DNA from: CAMNAO01 sp045605145
GTDB taxonomy: Bacteria; Bacillota; Clostridia; Oscillospirales; Oscillospiraceae
NCBI GenBank assembly: GCA_045605145.1
Contig: JAZUPH010000016.1
Span: 1-63,088, forward strand
Direction: 5' to 3'
Length of the DNA stretch: 63,088 nucleotides
The translations under genes and the position numbers were made by a program. The notes under the pieces were generated by a model. The model saw nothing but the letters and a program-made list of their open reading frames with translations. It made no database searches and was not told the DNA's origin. Below, piece by piece: positions 52,034 to 61,839 of the stretch (its first letter is position 1; every line of letters begins with the position of its first letter).

Positions 52034-52528
52034 TTAATTTGCCGCCGCCTCACAGGTGCAGGCCTGGGTAATGAACGCTTCTATCTTTTCAGCAGATGTA
52101 TCCAGCACAAGTACAAGCTCAGACATAAATATCTGTTTGGCGGAATGGAGCATCCGCCTCTCACCGGTGGACAGGCTCTTAATCTTGTCACGGAGCATAA
52201 GGCACTTAATCACGCGGGCAACTTCCGTCAGGTCGCCGCTACGAAGTTTTTCCATATTGTCGCGGTATCGCTGATTCCAGTTCTGGATCACATCAACCTT
52301 CAGCTCAGCCATAGCGGAGAGTATTGACCGTGCCTCATGGGCGCCAACAACAGGGCGCACACCAATACTGGCCGTGGATTCTGTCGGTATCATAACCTTC
52401 ATCTCCCCGACCGGTATACGCAGAACGTAGTAGCTGCGCGTTACACCCGCAACACGGCGCTGGACGATGTCCTCAACGACACCGGCACCATGCATTGGAT
52501 GAGTTATACGGTCACCTACGTTAAACAT
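52034..52528 (-). CDS. CarD family transcriptional regulator
   Basis: A 164-residue RNA-polymerase-binding regulator. The N-terminal MFNVGDRITHPMHGAGVVEDI is the RNAP-interacting (RID/TRCF-like) domain, and the C-terminal helical part (RSGDLTEVARVIKCLMLRDKIKSLSTGERRMLHSAK) matches CarD/CdnL proteins. The start is the ATG at 52528, after GAGGAGG. It has its own promoter and is followed by ispD-ispF. A role in stabilising open complexes at rRNA promoters is known for this family; here it is inferred. Confidence 0.94.
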   Translation of the reverse strand: MFNVGDRITHPMHGAGVVEDIVQRRVAGVTRSYYVLRIPVGEMKVMIPTESTASIGVRPVVGAHEARSILSAMAELKVDVIQNWNQRYRDNMEKLRSGDLTEVARVIKCLMLRDKIKSLSTGERRMLHSAKQIFMSELVLVLDTSAEKIEAFITQACTCEAAAN

Positions 52529-52580
52529 GTGCCCTCCTCTTTTGCCTAACAAGCAGCCAACTAACACCTTCCATATTGTC

Positions 52581-52610
52581 ATTATACATCAAAGATACGG
52601 CTTATGGCAA
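52581..52610 (-). promoter_or_regulatory. Promoter of the CarD-ispD-ispF unit
   Basis: Minus-strand TTGCCA (52605-52610), 18-bp spacer, TATAAT (52581-52586). Confidence 0.7.
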
Positions 52611-52651
52611 GCAGTTTATCTGCAATTTGCGCAAATCGTTACAAATTTAGC

Positions 52652-52686
52652 AAAAACACGCCGCATCCCGGGCTACGGAATGCGGC
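52652..52686 (-). terminator. Terminator of the TPR protein gene
   Basis: GCCGCAT / ATGCGGC (7 bp) extended by CCG / CGG after a mismatch; on the minus strand GTGTTTTTGC follows. It lies 10 bp after the stop. Confidence 0.82.
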
Positions 52687-52696
52687 AATGTAATTA

Positions 52697-55558
52697 TTAG
52701 TTTGCTTCAGGCTCTTCAGTTTTAATTGTCACTGTGCCAAGAGTGCCCTCGGTAACATCAACAATGTGATATGTGCCTTCATCCTTATAATCGGCAATAA
52801 CAAGCTTTCCGGCGCCGCCGCAGACGAATGTGTCATCATCTGTGATCTGACCGTCAAGATCGATCTGTCTGATGACCTTGGCATTGTCAAGATCTATGGC
52901 AACGATAGTCTCATCGCTGAGAACGTAAAGGACACCGCCGCTGACTACATAGCTATCCGAAAGGGACTTAAGATCCAAGTCGACAGCATATACATAGCTG
53001 CCGTTTACGGTATAGGCATCAAGCTGAGGCGTTTTGTCATTATCGTAGATGTACAGCCTGCCCTCATAGGTAAAGTAGTTGTAGCTGTCCTCATGCTCAG
53101 GCAGGATCTCAACAGCGCCGGACAGGTCACGGTCCGCTCTGATAAGGGCATATGAATCGTCCGGCTCATAATACAGGTAGCTGCCGTCCATTGCCACAAG
53201 CTCATCCACGCCGTCATACTTATCGGTGACAGACGCACCGCTTGCGGTATCATAGCGCGTGTCATCGCCAACATAGAGCCAGCCGCCGGAGTATATGAGC
53301 GTCTCTCCGTCGCCGTCACCAAGGCGCACAGCAGTATCGGTGCCAAGGGTCATTTTGTAAATTGCGTTCTCGCCGCTGTCATCAGCCTGGTAGTAGTACA
53401 CGACACCGTCGCCAATTACGAACAGAGGCGTGTCGACGTCAATAAATGTGCAGTTGGGCAGGGCCTGGGTCAGATTCTCGTCCGTAGAGTAGTAGCGGCC
53501 GTTATAGTAGACCACATCGGCGCTGCCAACAGCATATTCATCGTCCGGCACGGTATAGTGACCGAATGCATCGGCAGACATATGCGGCACGCCGATAATA
53601 TCAATGAGCTCATACTCAGATTCGTCGAGGTCGGACTCAGTCTCTTTCTTATCCTCATACTTTACAGTATAGGTTTTAAGCTCATCCGTGTCACCGTCTT
53701 CTGTAATGCCGAAGATCACATATTTATCGGTGCGCACATCCTTGTCGTCAACCTCTTCGGTTTCACTGCTGTAGGACATGAAGCAGTATCTGTCATTGTA
53801 TATGCACAGATGGAGATTCTCAGCAGTTACCTTGGAGTTCATATAGATGGGGTTGGCGTTTGTGCCGTCAAAGACATAGACCCTGATGCGATACAGATCG
53901 TCATCATCGGGATTTACATCAACGATGATCATATCCTGCAGACCGTCGTTGGTCACATCAAGAACGAGAACTTCGTGATCCTCATCATTGAACATGGAGT
54001 TAAAGTACTCCTCAAAGGCGGCCATGGCCTTCATTTCAAGGGTGGTGACATTATACGCCAGGGTAATAACCGAGCCAGAGACGCCGGCAGGTGAAACTGC
54101 AACCAGCTTTACAGTTGTATCGCCAACAGCAATGGTGATGGAACCGGTATAGCGATGGGACAGTGTTGTCGGTTCGCTGCCGTCAAGGGTGTAATAGATC
54201 TCAGATAGGGAGCTAAGTTCCAGTTCGAAGGCTTCTTCATAATCGCCGGGAGCAACCGAAGGCACAACATCGGTAAGCATGAGAAGAATCTCTTCATTGC
54301 CGGAAACGGACCACCCCTCTTCAAGGATGCTGACAACGCGGTCAAGCTGCTCCTGTCCATTGTCAACAAGAATCATGCAGACCTGTGCGTACGCAATATA
54401 AGCATCGGCGGACTGCTCACCAAGCGCAATAGCTGTTTCATAATCTTCGGCAGCGGCAGCATAGTCCTCAAGCAATGCATTTATCCGGGCGCGGGCATAA
54501 TAAGCCTCACTACGCTCACTGTCAGTGGCAATGGCCGCGGTATACGCATAGTGCGCGCCGTCAAGGTCATCGCTTTCCGCGCGGGCCTCAGCCTCGGCAA
54601 TGAAGTCCTCATATTTGGAGTTTACAAGGTTATTAAGTGTATAGGTCAGGGGCGCATCGCCGGTGGCGGCAACACCCTGGTTGAGGATGTCGATTGCCAT
54701 ATCCCTGGAGCCAAGGGCAAGATATGTATCGCTGATCTTCGCGTATACTGATGCGTCAGTGGGATCCTTCGCAACAGCGGTGGTGTAATACTCAAGGGCA
54801 CTTTCATAAATCTTTTCTGAATAGTAAGCATCGCCTATCTTGACGCATAGCTCAACATTCTCCGTATCAATGAAATATGCCTTGATATAGTCGTCTATAG
54901 CATCTGCGCTGTCACCGTCAGCAAGATATGCGTCACCGCGAAGTATGTAAGCCTCGGCAGCCTTGGCATCAATCTCAATAGCTGTACTGAAATGATCTAC
55001 GGCATCAACAAATTCCCCGTCTGCAAGACTCTCGCTGCCCTTTTTCATAGCAGAAGCAAAACGGGCCTCTGGACTCAGAAAATTGATGTATCCGAAATAG
55101 CCGCCCACCGCAAGCGCCGCAAGAATGAGGATGGCAACCACAATACCACCGGCCTTGCCGCCGGTATATGACGCAAGGGCTGCATTGTCCTTCTTAATCT
55201 TTCGATTGGTATGAGCTTTCTTCTTGCGCTGCTGCTTCTTTAGATACTTCTCATCCGGCTCAACAGCGTCCTCGGCGACATCTGATGCTCCCTGCTCGAT
55301 ATCTTTCTTCACAGTCTGTGCTGCAGGCTCCTGCACAATTTCAGCCTCTGCTCCATTACCGGCAGGCAGCTCTTCGGCCTGTGCAGAAAGCTCCATCGCT
55401 TCATCTGCAGCAGGTTGGGCGTCCCAAATAGCCTCCGGCTCCATAGATTCGGCTGCAGACGACTCCTCTGGCTGTGATTCATCCGAGACATCGCGTCCGC
55501 AGAACAGGCAAAACGGCAATCCGTTTTCAATTTCATTGCCGCAATATTTACAAAGCAT
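52697..55558 (-). CDS. Zinc-ribbon, single-pass, TPR protein with chitobiase-type C-domain and a beta-propeller-like region
   Basis: A 953-residue multi-domain protein. Order: an N-terminal zinc ribbon (CKYCGNEIENGLPFCLFCG); an acidic Ala/Glu-rich linker; a basic stretch and one membrane helix (about 135-157); tandem TPR helices (about 165-430; e.g. ALEYYTTAVAKDPTDASVYAKISDTYLALG); a chitobiase/hexosaminidase C-terminal-like domain (IYYTLDGSEPT); then a repetitive Tyr-rich beta region (YYNGRYYST, GGWLYVGDD, GRLYIYDND) like DUF5050 propellers. The zinc ribbon would be cytoplasmic and the rest outside. Monocistronic. It probably is a surface scaffold or sensor; exact role unknown. Confidence 0.88.
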   Translation of the reverse strand: MLCKYCGNEIENGLPFCLFCGRDVSDESQPEESSAAESMEPEAIWDAQPAADEAMELSAQAEELPAGNGAEAEIVQEPAAQTVKKDIEQGASDVAEDAVEPDEKYLKKQQRKKKAHTNRKIKKDNAALASYTGGKAGGIVVAILILAALAVGGYFGYINFLSPEARFASAMKKGSESLADGEFVDAVDHFSTAIEIDAKAAEAYILRGDAYLADGDSADAIDDYIKAYFIDTENVELCVKIGDAYYSEKIYESALEYYTTAVAKDPTDASVYAKISDTYLALGSRDMAIDILNQGVAATGDAPLTYTLNNLVNSKYEDFIAEAEARAESDDLDGAHYAYTAAIATDSERSEAYYARARINALLEDYAAAAEDYETAIALGEQSADAYIAYAQVCMILVDNGQEQLDRVVSILEEGWSVSGNEEILLMLTDVVPSVAPGDYEEAFELELSSLSEIYYTLDGSEPTTLSHRYTGSITIAVGDTTVKLVAVSPAGVSGSVITLAYNVTTLEMKAMAAFEEYFNSMFNDEDHEVLVLDVTNDGLQDMIIVDVNPDDDDLYRIRVYVFDGTNANPIYMNSKVTAENLHLCIYNDRYCFMSYSSETEEVDDKDVRTDKYVIFGITEDGDTDELKTYTVKYEDKKETESDLDESEYELIDIIGVPHMSADAFGHYTVPDDEYAVGSADVVYYNGRYYSTDENLTQALPNCTFIDVDTPLFVIGDGVVYYYQADDSGENAIYKMTLGTDTAVRLGDGDGETLIYSGGWLYVGDDTRYDTASGASVTDKYDGVDELVAMDGSYLYYEPDDSYALIRADRDLSGAVEILPEHEDSYNYFTYEGRLYIYDNDKTPQLDAYTVNGSYVYAVDLDLKSLSDSYVVSGGVLYVLSDETIVAIDLDNAKVIRQIDLDGQITDDDTFVCGGAGKLVIADYKDEGTYHIVDVTEGTLGTVTIKTEEPEAN

Positions 55559-55610
55559 ATAATTACCTCCGTAAGGTCTAATGCCGAATTGTCAGAATAA
55601 TGACTGATAT

Positions 55611-55639
55611 ATTATACACAGGTATTATGTTAATATCAA
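55611..55639 (-). promoter_or_regulatory. Promoter of the TPR protein gene
   Basis: Minus-strand TTGATA (55634-55639), 17-bp spacer, TATAAT (55611-55616). Confidence 0.8.
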
Positions 55640-55780
55640 GATATAATTGTCATTTGAACGGTAATTCACAAAATTTTCACCGGAATATGGCGCATTGCCG
55701 AACTTTTACTGTGCTTAGGGGCCGGTGATACCCGACCCCTATGAACTGCATATGGCTGTTATGATGTGTTAACTTCTATC

Positions 55781-57163
55781 TCAACTGCGATGCTGAGGGA
55801 ATGTAACTTCAAAGGCCATACCACCTTCGGGGCGGCGTGTAACCTCAATCCTGCCGTTAAACTCCCTTACAAAGTCCCGCACAATAGACAGGCCAAGACC
55901 GCTGCCCCCCGCCTCTCTGGAGCGGGCTTTGTCAACGCGGTAGAAGCGGTCGAAAATGTAAGGCAGGTCCTTCTCCGGTATGCCGATACCGGTATCCATA
56001 ACCGTCAGCTGTGCGTACCTCCCTCTGTTGCGTGTTATAACATCAACACTGCCGGAGGGTACATTATACTTGATCGCATTCTCAACCAGATTGAAAATGA
56101 TCTGGTAAACATCATCTTTTCTTGCAAGTATCACGACACTGCCGTCATTTTCGTAGTTGAGTGTTATGCCGCTGCTGCCGGCAAGAGGGCGCAGGATGCG
56201 CAGCGCAGAATTGGCAACCTCATTCAAATCGACCGACACAAGCTCTTCGCTGACATTGTTATCCAGCTTAGTCAGGCTAAGCAGCTTGTCCGTAGTTCTT
56301 GCAAGCCGCTCCGCCTCGGCACCTATATCACTGACAAACTCCCGTGATGTTTCGGGGTCAATGTCAGGGTTCTGCAAAATGCTGTCACTTAGCAACCGTA
56401 TGGATGCAAGGGGCGTCTTCAGCTCGTGGGACGCGTCAGAAACAAAGCGCCGCCTAACTTCTTCGGTGCGCTGCAGGCGCTCGGCAAGTCCGTTGAACTC
56501 TTCACCAAGTTGTGCCACCTCATCCTTTCCGTTCATGTTGATACGGTAGCTGTATTCTCCCTTACGCACCTGCTGTATCGCCTCAAGTATCTGGCGCATG
56601 CGGCGCGTAATAGTCTCTGAAAGCAGGGCGCAGATAATGAGCGCCGCAGCGCTCATCGCCATTGATATGCGCATGAGCGTATTGCGAAGATTCGACAGGA
56701 TCTCACCCTGAGTCCCATCCGCTTCAAATACATATACGGCGCCGTTAACCTCTTTTTCGGGGATTACAGGTATGGAGAAGCTGCTGTAGAACACATCGGA
56801 TTCCAACCTTAGCCACACCTGATCGTTCCCTTCCAGAGAGCCGGAAATACACCAGTTGATGGTGCTGTAATTGGGCTGAATATTGCCGTCAATCGCTTCA
56901 TAAAGCCAATTCCCGTAGGCGTCTGTAACAACTATACGGTTCAGACCGCTCACATCGGTAAGGACCATGGCCTGTGAAATACTTTCAGCCGTATAGACAT
57001 CAAGTGTGGCAAGTGTTGTACCGATCATAGATGCCTGAGATTTCAAAGCCTGCTCTTTGGAATTGAAGATCATCTGGCGCGATAGAATAAGCGGGTACGT
57101 GTTCATAAGCACAAGCAACACAAGTGTGACAGCCATAAAAGCTGCCAGCATCTTGGTGCGCAT
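55781..57163 (-). CDS. Membrane sensor histidine kinase (PhoR/WalK-like)
   Basis: A 460-residue kinase: a first membrane helix (about 5-27), an extracytoplasmic domain of ~130 residues, a second helix (~165-185), HAMP, the HisKA motif VSDASHELKTPLASI (phospho-His), and an ATP-binding domain with NLVENAIKYN (N), DTGIGIPE (G1), FDRFYRVDKARSREAGGSGLGLSI (F and G2). The start is uncertain: the ATG at 57163 puts the first helix at the N terminus; a GTG at 57217 would overlap the response-regulator gene by 26 bp. Neither has a good ribosome site. Function by family: cell-envelope or phosphate sensing. Confidence 0.93.
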   Translation of the reverse strand: MRTKMLAAFMAVTLVLLVLMNTYPLILSRQMIFNSKEQALKSQASMIGTTLATLDVYTAESISQAMVLTDVSGLNRIVVTDAYGNWLYEAIDGNIQPNYSTINWCISGSLEGNDQVWLRLESDVFYSSFSIPVIPEKEVNGAVYVFEADGTQGEILSNLRNTLMRISMAMSAAALIICALLSETITRRMRQILEAIQQVRKGEYSYRINMNGKDEVAQLGEEFNGLAERLQRTEEVRRRFVSDASHELKTPLASIRLLSDSILQNPDIDPETSREFVSDIGAEAERLARTTDKLLSLTKLDNNVSEELVSVDLNEVANSALRILRPLAGSSGITLNYENDGSVVILARKDDVYQIIFNLVENAIKYNVPSGSVDVITRNRGRYAQLTVMDTGIGIPEKDLPYIFDRFYRVDKARSREAGGSGLGLSIVRDFVREFNGRIEVTRRPEGGMAFEVTFPQHRS

Positions 57164-57191
57164 ACTGCTCAGAAACGGTACAGTATTTAAA

Positions 57192-57875
57192 TCATGCTTT
57201 GAAGTAATAGCCGACACCCCATTTTGTCAGAATGTGTTCCGGTTCTGCGGGATTGACTTCCAGTTTATCTCTGATCCTGTGGATGTGTACATCGACAGTG
57301 CGTATATCACCCACATAATCGGTGCCCCATACAATGTTGAGGAGATTCTCGCGGCTGTATACCCTGCCGGGATTCTTAATCAGCAGTTCAACAAGGTCAA
57401 ACTCCTTGCTTGTAAGCTCAATATACCGCCCGTCCGACTCAGCAGTGCGTCTGTCAGTGTCAATAACGATCTTGCCGGACTCGAATCTGGAATTTGTCTC
57501 CTGAGCCTGGCTGTTCATTGCGGAGCGGCGGATAAGTGCTCGTATTCTCGCCTTAAGCTCAAGAATATTGAAGGGCTTGGTCACATAGTCGTCAGCACCG
57601 CACTCAAGACCGATGATCTTGTCCATATCCTCACTTTTCGCAGTGAGCATGATTATCGGCACTGTGGAAAACTCGCGGATCTTCATGCAGGCGCTAAGGC
57701 CGTCCATCACGGGCATCATAAGGTCAAGGATAACAAGGTCAAAATTCTCTGCCTTTGCAAGCTCCACCGCCCGCTGTCCGTCATGCGCTGTCTCGACCTG
57801 ATAGCCCTCATTCTCAAGGTTAAACTTAATGCCTTTCACAAGCAGCTTTTCGTCATCTACGACCAGAATCTTCAT
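57192..57875 (-). CDS. OmpR-family response regulator
   Basis: A 227-residue regulator: receiver with DDE acidic pocket (VVDDEK), phospho-Asp in FDLVILDLMMP (Asp51), Lys in DYVTKPFN, and a C-terminal winged helix (ELTSKEFDLVELLIKNPGRVYSRENLLNIVWG, then RTVDVHIHRIRDKLE). Together with the downstream kinase it forms a two-component pair of the PhoP/WalR class. The start overlaps the ComEA-like stop by four bases, so the three genes form one unit. Confidence 0.96.
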   Translation of the reverse strand: MKILVVDDEKLLVKGIKFNLENEGYQVETAHDGQRAVELAKAENFDLVILDLMMPVMDGLSACMKIREFSTVPIIMLTAKSEDMDKIIGLECGADDYVTKPFNILELKARIRALIRRSAMNSQAQETNSRFESGKIVIDTDRRTAESDGRYIELTSKEFDLVELLIKNPGRVYSRENLLNIVWGTDYVGDIRTVDVHIHRIRDKLEVNPAEPEHILTKWGVGYYFKA

Positions 57876-58372
57876 TCTTGACCTCCAGTTTCTACAGTTA
57901 TCAAAGATTTCATTTCATCAAACTTCTTCTGCCCTATTCCGCTCACCTGCATAATATCCTCAATACGGGCAAAATTACCGTGTTCAATACGATGGGCAAC
58001 GATTCGCTCTGCCAGAGCCTCACCGACACCGGGCAGAGTGGTAAGCAGTTTCGCGTCAGCAGTGTTGATGTTAATCTGCTCAGACTCACCGGTACTCACT
58101 GTATCTTCCACCGACACCTCAACAGGTGCCTCGGAAACGGTCACACCATCGCTCTTATAATTCCATTCAATTATCAGCACGCATGAGACAAGCAGGATAA
58201 TACAGGAAGCGGCAATCAGAGTACGGCGCAGGCGCAAATTTGCCTTATCGTCTTCCTCCGATATTTGGTTTGACGCTCCGGACACCACTTCTGTTCCACT
58301 GATTTCTAAGCGTGGTAACTTTATGTTTTTGAGGAAACATTTCCCTTTTCGTGTTGATTTTTTCCCTATCAT
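57872..58372 (-). CDS. ComEA-like helix-hairpin-helix protein
   Basis: A 166-residue protein with a basic cytoplasmic N terminus (~50 residues), one membrane helix (about 52-70), a Val/Glu/Thr-rich linker, and a C-terminal helix-hairpin-helix pair (ININTADAKLLTTLPGVGEALAERIVAHRIEHGNF..., VSGIGQKKFDEMKSLI). This is the DNA-binding architecture of ComEA, the extracellular DNA receptor for transformation. No comEB or comEC is in the window, so a competence role is possible but not shown. It is first in a unit with the two-component genes. Confidence 0.87.
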   Translation of the reverse strand: MIGKKSTRKGKCFLKNIKLPRLEISGTEVVSGASNQISEEDDKANLRLRRTLIAASCIILLVSCVLIIEWNYKSDGVTVSEAPVEVSVEDTVSTGESEQININTADAKLLTTLPGVGEALAERIVAHRIEHGNFARIEDIMQVSGIGQKKFDEMKSLITVETGGQE

Positions 58373-58480
58373 CTTATATCATATTAGAACAACAATAACA
58401 ATTCCACCCGGTTTGACTCCAAACAGCCAACCGCGTACATCTATTTTCACCGATTATATCACAACTTGAGAGCCATTGCC

Positions 58481-60187
58481 ATGAAAATTATTGAATTCCC
58501 GCTATCTGTCATTTTAATAATTGCACTGAGTGCAGCCTGCCTGTGCCCCACCGCACTTGCTGATGAGCCGGTACAGGTTTCCTCTCCCACCGTCATCCTT
58601 GTCGAGGCAGGTTCCGGCACTATAGTCTACGAAAAGAACGCTCACACGCCTGTCTTCCCCGCAAGTATAACCAAGGTTATGACTGTGATGCTCGCCTGCG
58701 AATATATTGAGGACGGCATCATTTCTGAGAACGAACTTGTTACCGTCACCGAGGACGCCTGGTACATGCTTGAAGATGACTCAATGAATCTTGGCATCAT
58801 GCCCGGTGAAGAGGTACCTTTTATCGACCTTCTTTACTGTGCCATGCTGTCCTCGGCAAATGAGGCCTGCAACGCAATTGCAATGCACGCCTGCGGCGAC
58901 ATCGGCACCTTTGTTACCGAGATGAACCGTAAGGCGGCAGCATTGGGCTGTAAAGACACGCATTTTGTAACCACCAACGGCCTGCATGACGACAATCACT
59001 ATACCACCGCGTACGATATGTACCTTATCACAGCAGAGGCATTAAAGAGCCCTCTGTTCAGAGAGATTTATGGCACCCCCTACTATGCTATGCCGGCAAC
59101 AAACGAGTCCGGAGCAAGATATATGTACCACACCAACCGCCTGATGAACAGCAGCCACGCAAACTACTATGAGTACTGCACCGGCGGCAAGACAGGGTCC
59201 ACATCCCAGGCGGGCTACTGCCTGGTTTCCACTGCCGAGAAGGACGGCATCACCTTTATTTGCGTTATTATGGGCGCAGGGCGTGTCGACCATGAGGACG
59301 GCACCTATACCCTCAACACCTACATCGACTCTACCAATCTGTACAACTGGGCTTTTGACAGTTTCAGCTATATCCCGGTGATCTCCCCGCAGGAAAGCGT
59401 GGCAAGCATCCCAATATACATGGGTGACGGTGCTGATGCTGTAGAGTTGGTGCCGACGGAAGAAATTGTGCTGTTCCTGCCCAATGAGGGGTATGAAGAG
59501 GATCTTACGATAAGCGTATCCCTCTACAGTGAGGCGGCAAGCGGCAATCTGCGCGCCCCCATCGATCAGGGTGAGATACTCGGTGAGATCACCGTATACT
59601 ATGATGGGGAAATCTGCGGAACTGTCAAGGGTGCGGCAGCAACCAGTATCGACCTTAAGCACAGCGAGTATATTAAGACTGAGATCAGCGCCACACTCTC
59701 CCTGGACTGGGTCAAGAATGCACTTATGATCCTTGTGGGAGTATTTGCGCTTTATGCTCTTTATATCTCCCTGTACATCACGCTCAAGGTCACCAGACGC
59801 CGCCGTAACTTCCGCAAGGCCCAGCGATATGCCGCCGGCATTCGCAGCAGTGCGGCACGCGCGGAGCAAGCTGCGTTTGAGGAGGCACAGTCAAAGGCAA
59901 AAGCCGCACAGAAGGATGTTCGCCTGACCGAGGTACTCAACGCAAGCCTTCACGACATTGGCGCCGATGAAGCTGCCGAGGAAATTGGCATTGAGGTGTC
60001 CGATGAGGCGTCCGGCGAATCCATTGATGTCCAGCCTCAGGTACATGACGGCGTTTCAGTGCCGGATGACACAGTCGATAGAGGTGCGACAGACGCCGGC
60101 CAAGTCGATATTTTTTCCGCTCACGACAGAGGCGAGGCTGCCGACTATAACATGGACACCCCTTCGAAAAACGATGGCGACGAATAA
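58481..60187 (+). CDS. D-alanyl-D-alanine carboxypeptidase (PBP5/DacF family) with long cytoplasmic tail
   Basis: Serine peptidase that trims the fifth residue of peptidoglycan stem peptides. The 568 residues include a signal peptide (cleavage likely after ALA, ~residue 28), SxxK as SITK (Ser62), SxN as SSANE, and KTG as GGKTGST. After the catalytic and PBP5_C domains comes one membrane helix (about 410-435) and a ~130-residue basic-then-acidic tail (RRRRNFRKAQRYAAG..., ending DGDE). Most PBP5 proteins end in an amphipathic anchor, so the tail is unusual. Start chosen at the ATG 58481, after GAGAG; TTG 58466 is an alternative. Confidence 0.92.
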   Translation: MKIIEFPLSVILIIALSAACLCPTALADEPVQVSSPTVILVEAGSGTIVYEKNAHTPVFPASITKVMTVMLACEYIEDGIISENELVTVTEDAWYMLEDDSMNLGIMPGEEVPFIDLLYCAMLSSANEACNAIAMHACGDIGTFVTEMNRKAAALGCKDTHFVTTNGLHDDNHYTTAYDMYLITAEALKSPLFREIYGTPYYAMPATNESGARYMYHTNRLMNSSHANYYEYCTGGKTGSTSQAGYCLVSTAEKDGITFICVIMGAGRVDHEDGTYTLNTYIDSTNLYNWAFDSFSYIPVISPQESVASIPIYMGDGADAVELVPTEEIVLFLPNEGYEEDLTISVSLYSEAASGNLRAPIDQGEILGEITVYYDGEICGTVKGAAATSIDLKHSEYIKTEISATLSLDWVKNALMILVGVFALYALYISLYITLKVTRRRRNFRKAQRYAAGIRSSAARAEQAAFEEAQSKAKAAQKDVRLTEVLNASLHDIGADEAAEEIGIEVSDEASGESIDVQPQVHDGVSVPDDTVDRGATDAGQVDIFSAHDRGEAADYNMDTPSKNDGDE

Positions 60188-60205
60188 ACTCACATGTCAA
60201 TATAT

Positions 60206-60240
60206 AAAAAGACAGACCGGCTATTCCGGTCTGTCTTTTT
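60206..60240. terminator. Bidirectional terminator between carboxypeptidase and LCP genes
   Basis: A perfect 15-bp stem, AAAAAGACAGACCGG / CCGGTCTGTCTTTTT, with a CTATT loop. Both strands have A/T runs at the ends. Confidence 0.92.
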
Positions 60241-60249
60241 ATTTAGGCA

Positions 60250-61761
60250 TCAGCCGTAAATTTGTCGTCTCAGATAGTTCCTGCACTTGCTAAGATCAAG
60301 CTCAAGAACGCTCATACCCTTTATCATTTTGGACTTATAAGCTCCGTCATAAGGGATGCGAATGGATTTGATCGTATAGTCAAGATACTCTGCGCTGTTT
60401 AGTATGACCGAGAAGCATTCAAGCTCAGTAACATTGGTTCTGACCAGGGGCATTATCATATCCATCAGGTCATACAGCTCGGTGATACTCATGTCCATGA
60501 CTTTCTCAATAATCAGCGAAATTACAAGACGCTGTCTTGCGGTACGTCCGGAGTCGCCGCCCACATAGCGGATGCGCGCGTAAGCAAGCGCCTGATTGCC
60601 GTTGAGATGCATCAGACCGGCGGTACCGTGTTCAATGAAATCCATCTCGTCATCATAGCCGCGAACATAGTTCTGATGGACAAGATTGTCATTAAGATGC
60701 CCGATCTCCTCCTCAGTAACCTTGATATCAAGGCCGCCCAGCGCGTCGACGATGTCAATAAATGAGAAGAAGTTTACTGTTGCATACTTGTCTACACGAA
60801 CGCCGAAGTTCTCGCTGATGGTGCGGCACAGAAGTGTAGGGCCTCCGATAGCATTCGCCGCGTTAAGGCGGTTGTAGGTGTTTGCGCGCGGAATATACAC
60901 ATAGGAATCGCGCATGAAGCTGGTGAGGATGATCTCCTTCGTCTCCTTATTCACCGACAGAAGGATCATCGCATCTGAGCGGGAGTACAGATTATCAATG
61001 TCTCTCGTGTCAGTGCCGATAAGCAAAATATTCATAACATTTTCATCGGTTATCGGCTCACTGCCATCAGCTTCCAGAGCGGCAATGATTTCGTTCTTTA
61101 TGCGCTCTTCCTCAAGACGCGCCTGTTCCTCATCGTACTCAAGACGCGCCTGGGCATATCCGGCATACAAATCAGCCTGTTGCTGAATTGCTTCAGCTTC
61201 AGCATACAGATCAGCAGCTTCGATTGCAAGCTGGGCGGCATAGGCAAGCAAGGACTCGTAATCCGGATACTCCGACACATCCAAACGGCTAAGGTTTACA
61301 CGGGGATCAAGCTCTTCAACTGTAGTGTCCTCAGTAATTTCGCCCTCTTCAAACAGGCTGTAATCGTCTTCTTCCAACTCGCCCGCTGCTTCAGCTTCCT
61401 GCCATCTTTCAATGGCGGCCTCAAGCTCAGCATCGGTAGGTTCCTGAGTATAGTTCAATTTTGAATACAAATCGTGGAAAATGGCAAGCAGTGTCGCGCC
61501 AAGCACAAATACGACAGCCAGAACAACTAAAACCGCGGTCAGGGCACTTCTGCGGCGCTTTTCCTTCTTCATCGCCTTTGCGGCCTCGGGATCGGTATTC
61601 TCGCTGGAAAACTGCATCACCTTATAGATGAATTCATTTTGATCGGGCTCACTGTCCTTATGAGTGTCAGCTGGCTCAGTACTGTCTGCGGCAGCACTTT
61701 TGCCCCCTTCCTCTTCAGAAAAAGTATTTACTTTGTCAGTCTTCTTTTTGATCCAGCCCAT
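60250..61761 (-). CDS. LytR-CpsA-Psr (LCP) family protein
   Basis: Transferase that attaches teichoic-acid-like or capsular glycopolymers to peptidoglycan. The 503 residues have a ~75-residue cytoplasmic part, one membrane helix (about 75-95), an acidic Glu/Ala-rich coiled region (~110-230), and the LCP domain: ILLIGTDTRD, RSDAMILLSVN, SFMRDSYVYIP, NRLNAANAIGG and LNGNQALAYARIRY. The long coiled region between membrane and catalytic domain is unusual and might act as a spacer through the wall. GGAGG lies rather far (13 bp) from the ATG. Own promoter; monocistronic. Confidence 0.93.
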   Translation of the reverse strand: MGWIKKKTDKVNTFSEEEGGKSAAADSTEPADTHKDSEPDQNEFIYKVMQFSSENTDPEAAKAMKKEKRRRSALTAVLVVLAVVFVLGATLLAIFHDLYSKLNYTQEPTDAELEAAIERWQEAEAAGELEEDDYSLFEEGEITEDTTVEELDPRVNLSRLDVSEYPDYESLLAYAAQLAIEAADLYAEAEAIQQQADLYAGYAQARLEYDEEQARLEEERIKNEIIAALEADGSEPITDENVMNILLIGTDTRDIDNLYSRSDAMILLSVNKETKEIILTSFMRDSYVYIPRANTYNRLNAANAIGGPTLLCRTISENFGVRVDKYATVNFFSFIDIVDALGGLDIKVTEEEIGHLNDNLVHQNYVRGYDDEMDFIEHGTAGLMHLNGNQALAYARIRYVGGDSGRTARQRLVISLIIEKVMDMSITELYDLMDMIMPLVRTNVTELECFSVILNSAEYLDYTIKSIRIPYDGAYKSKMIKGMSVLELDLSKCRNYLRRQIYG

Positions 61762-61839
61762 TGCTAACTCGAGGCCTCCTTACGCGGGATATAAACGCTA
61801 AGCACCGCAGCCGCACGGCGCATTGCGCACTCAATAGTC

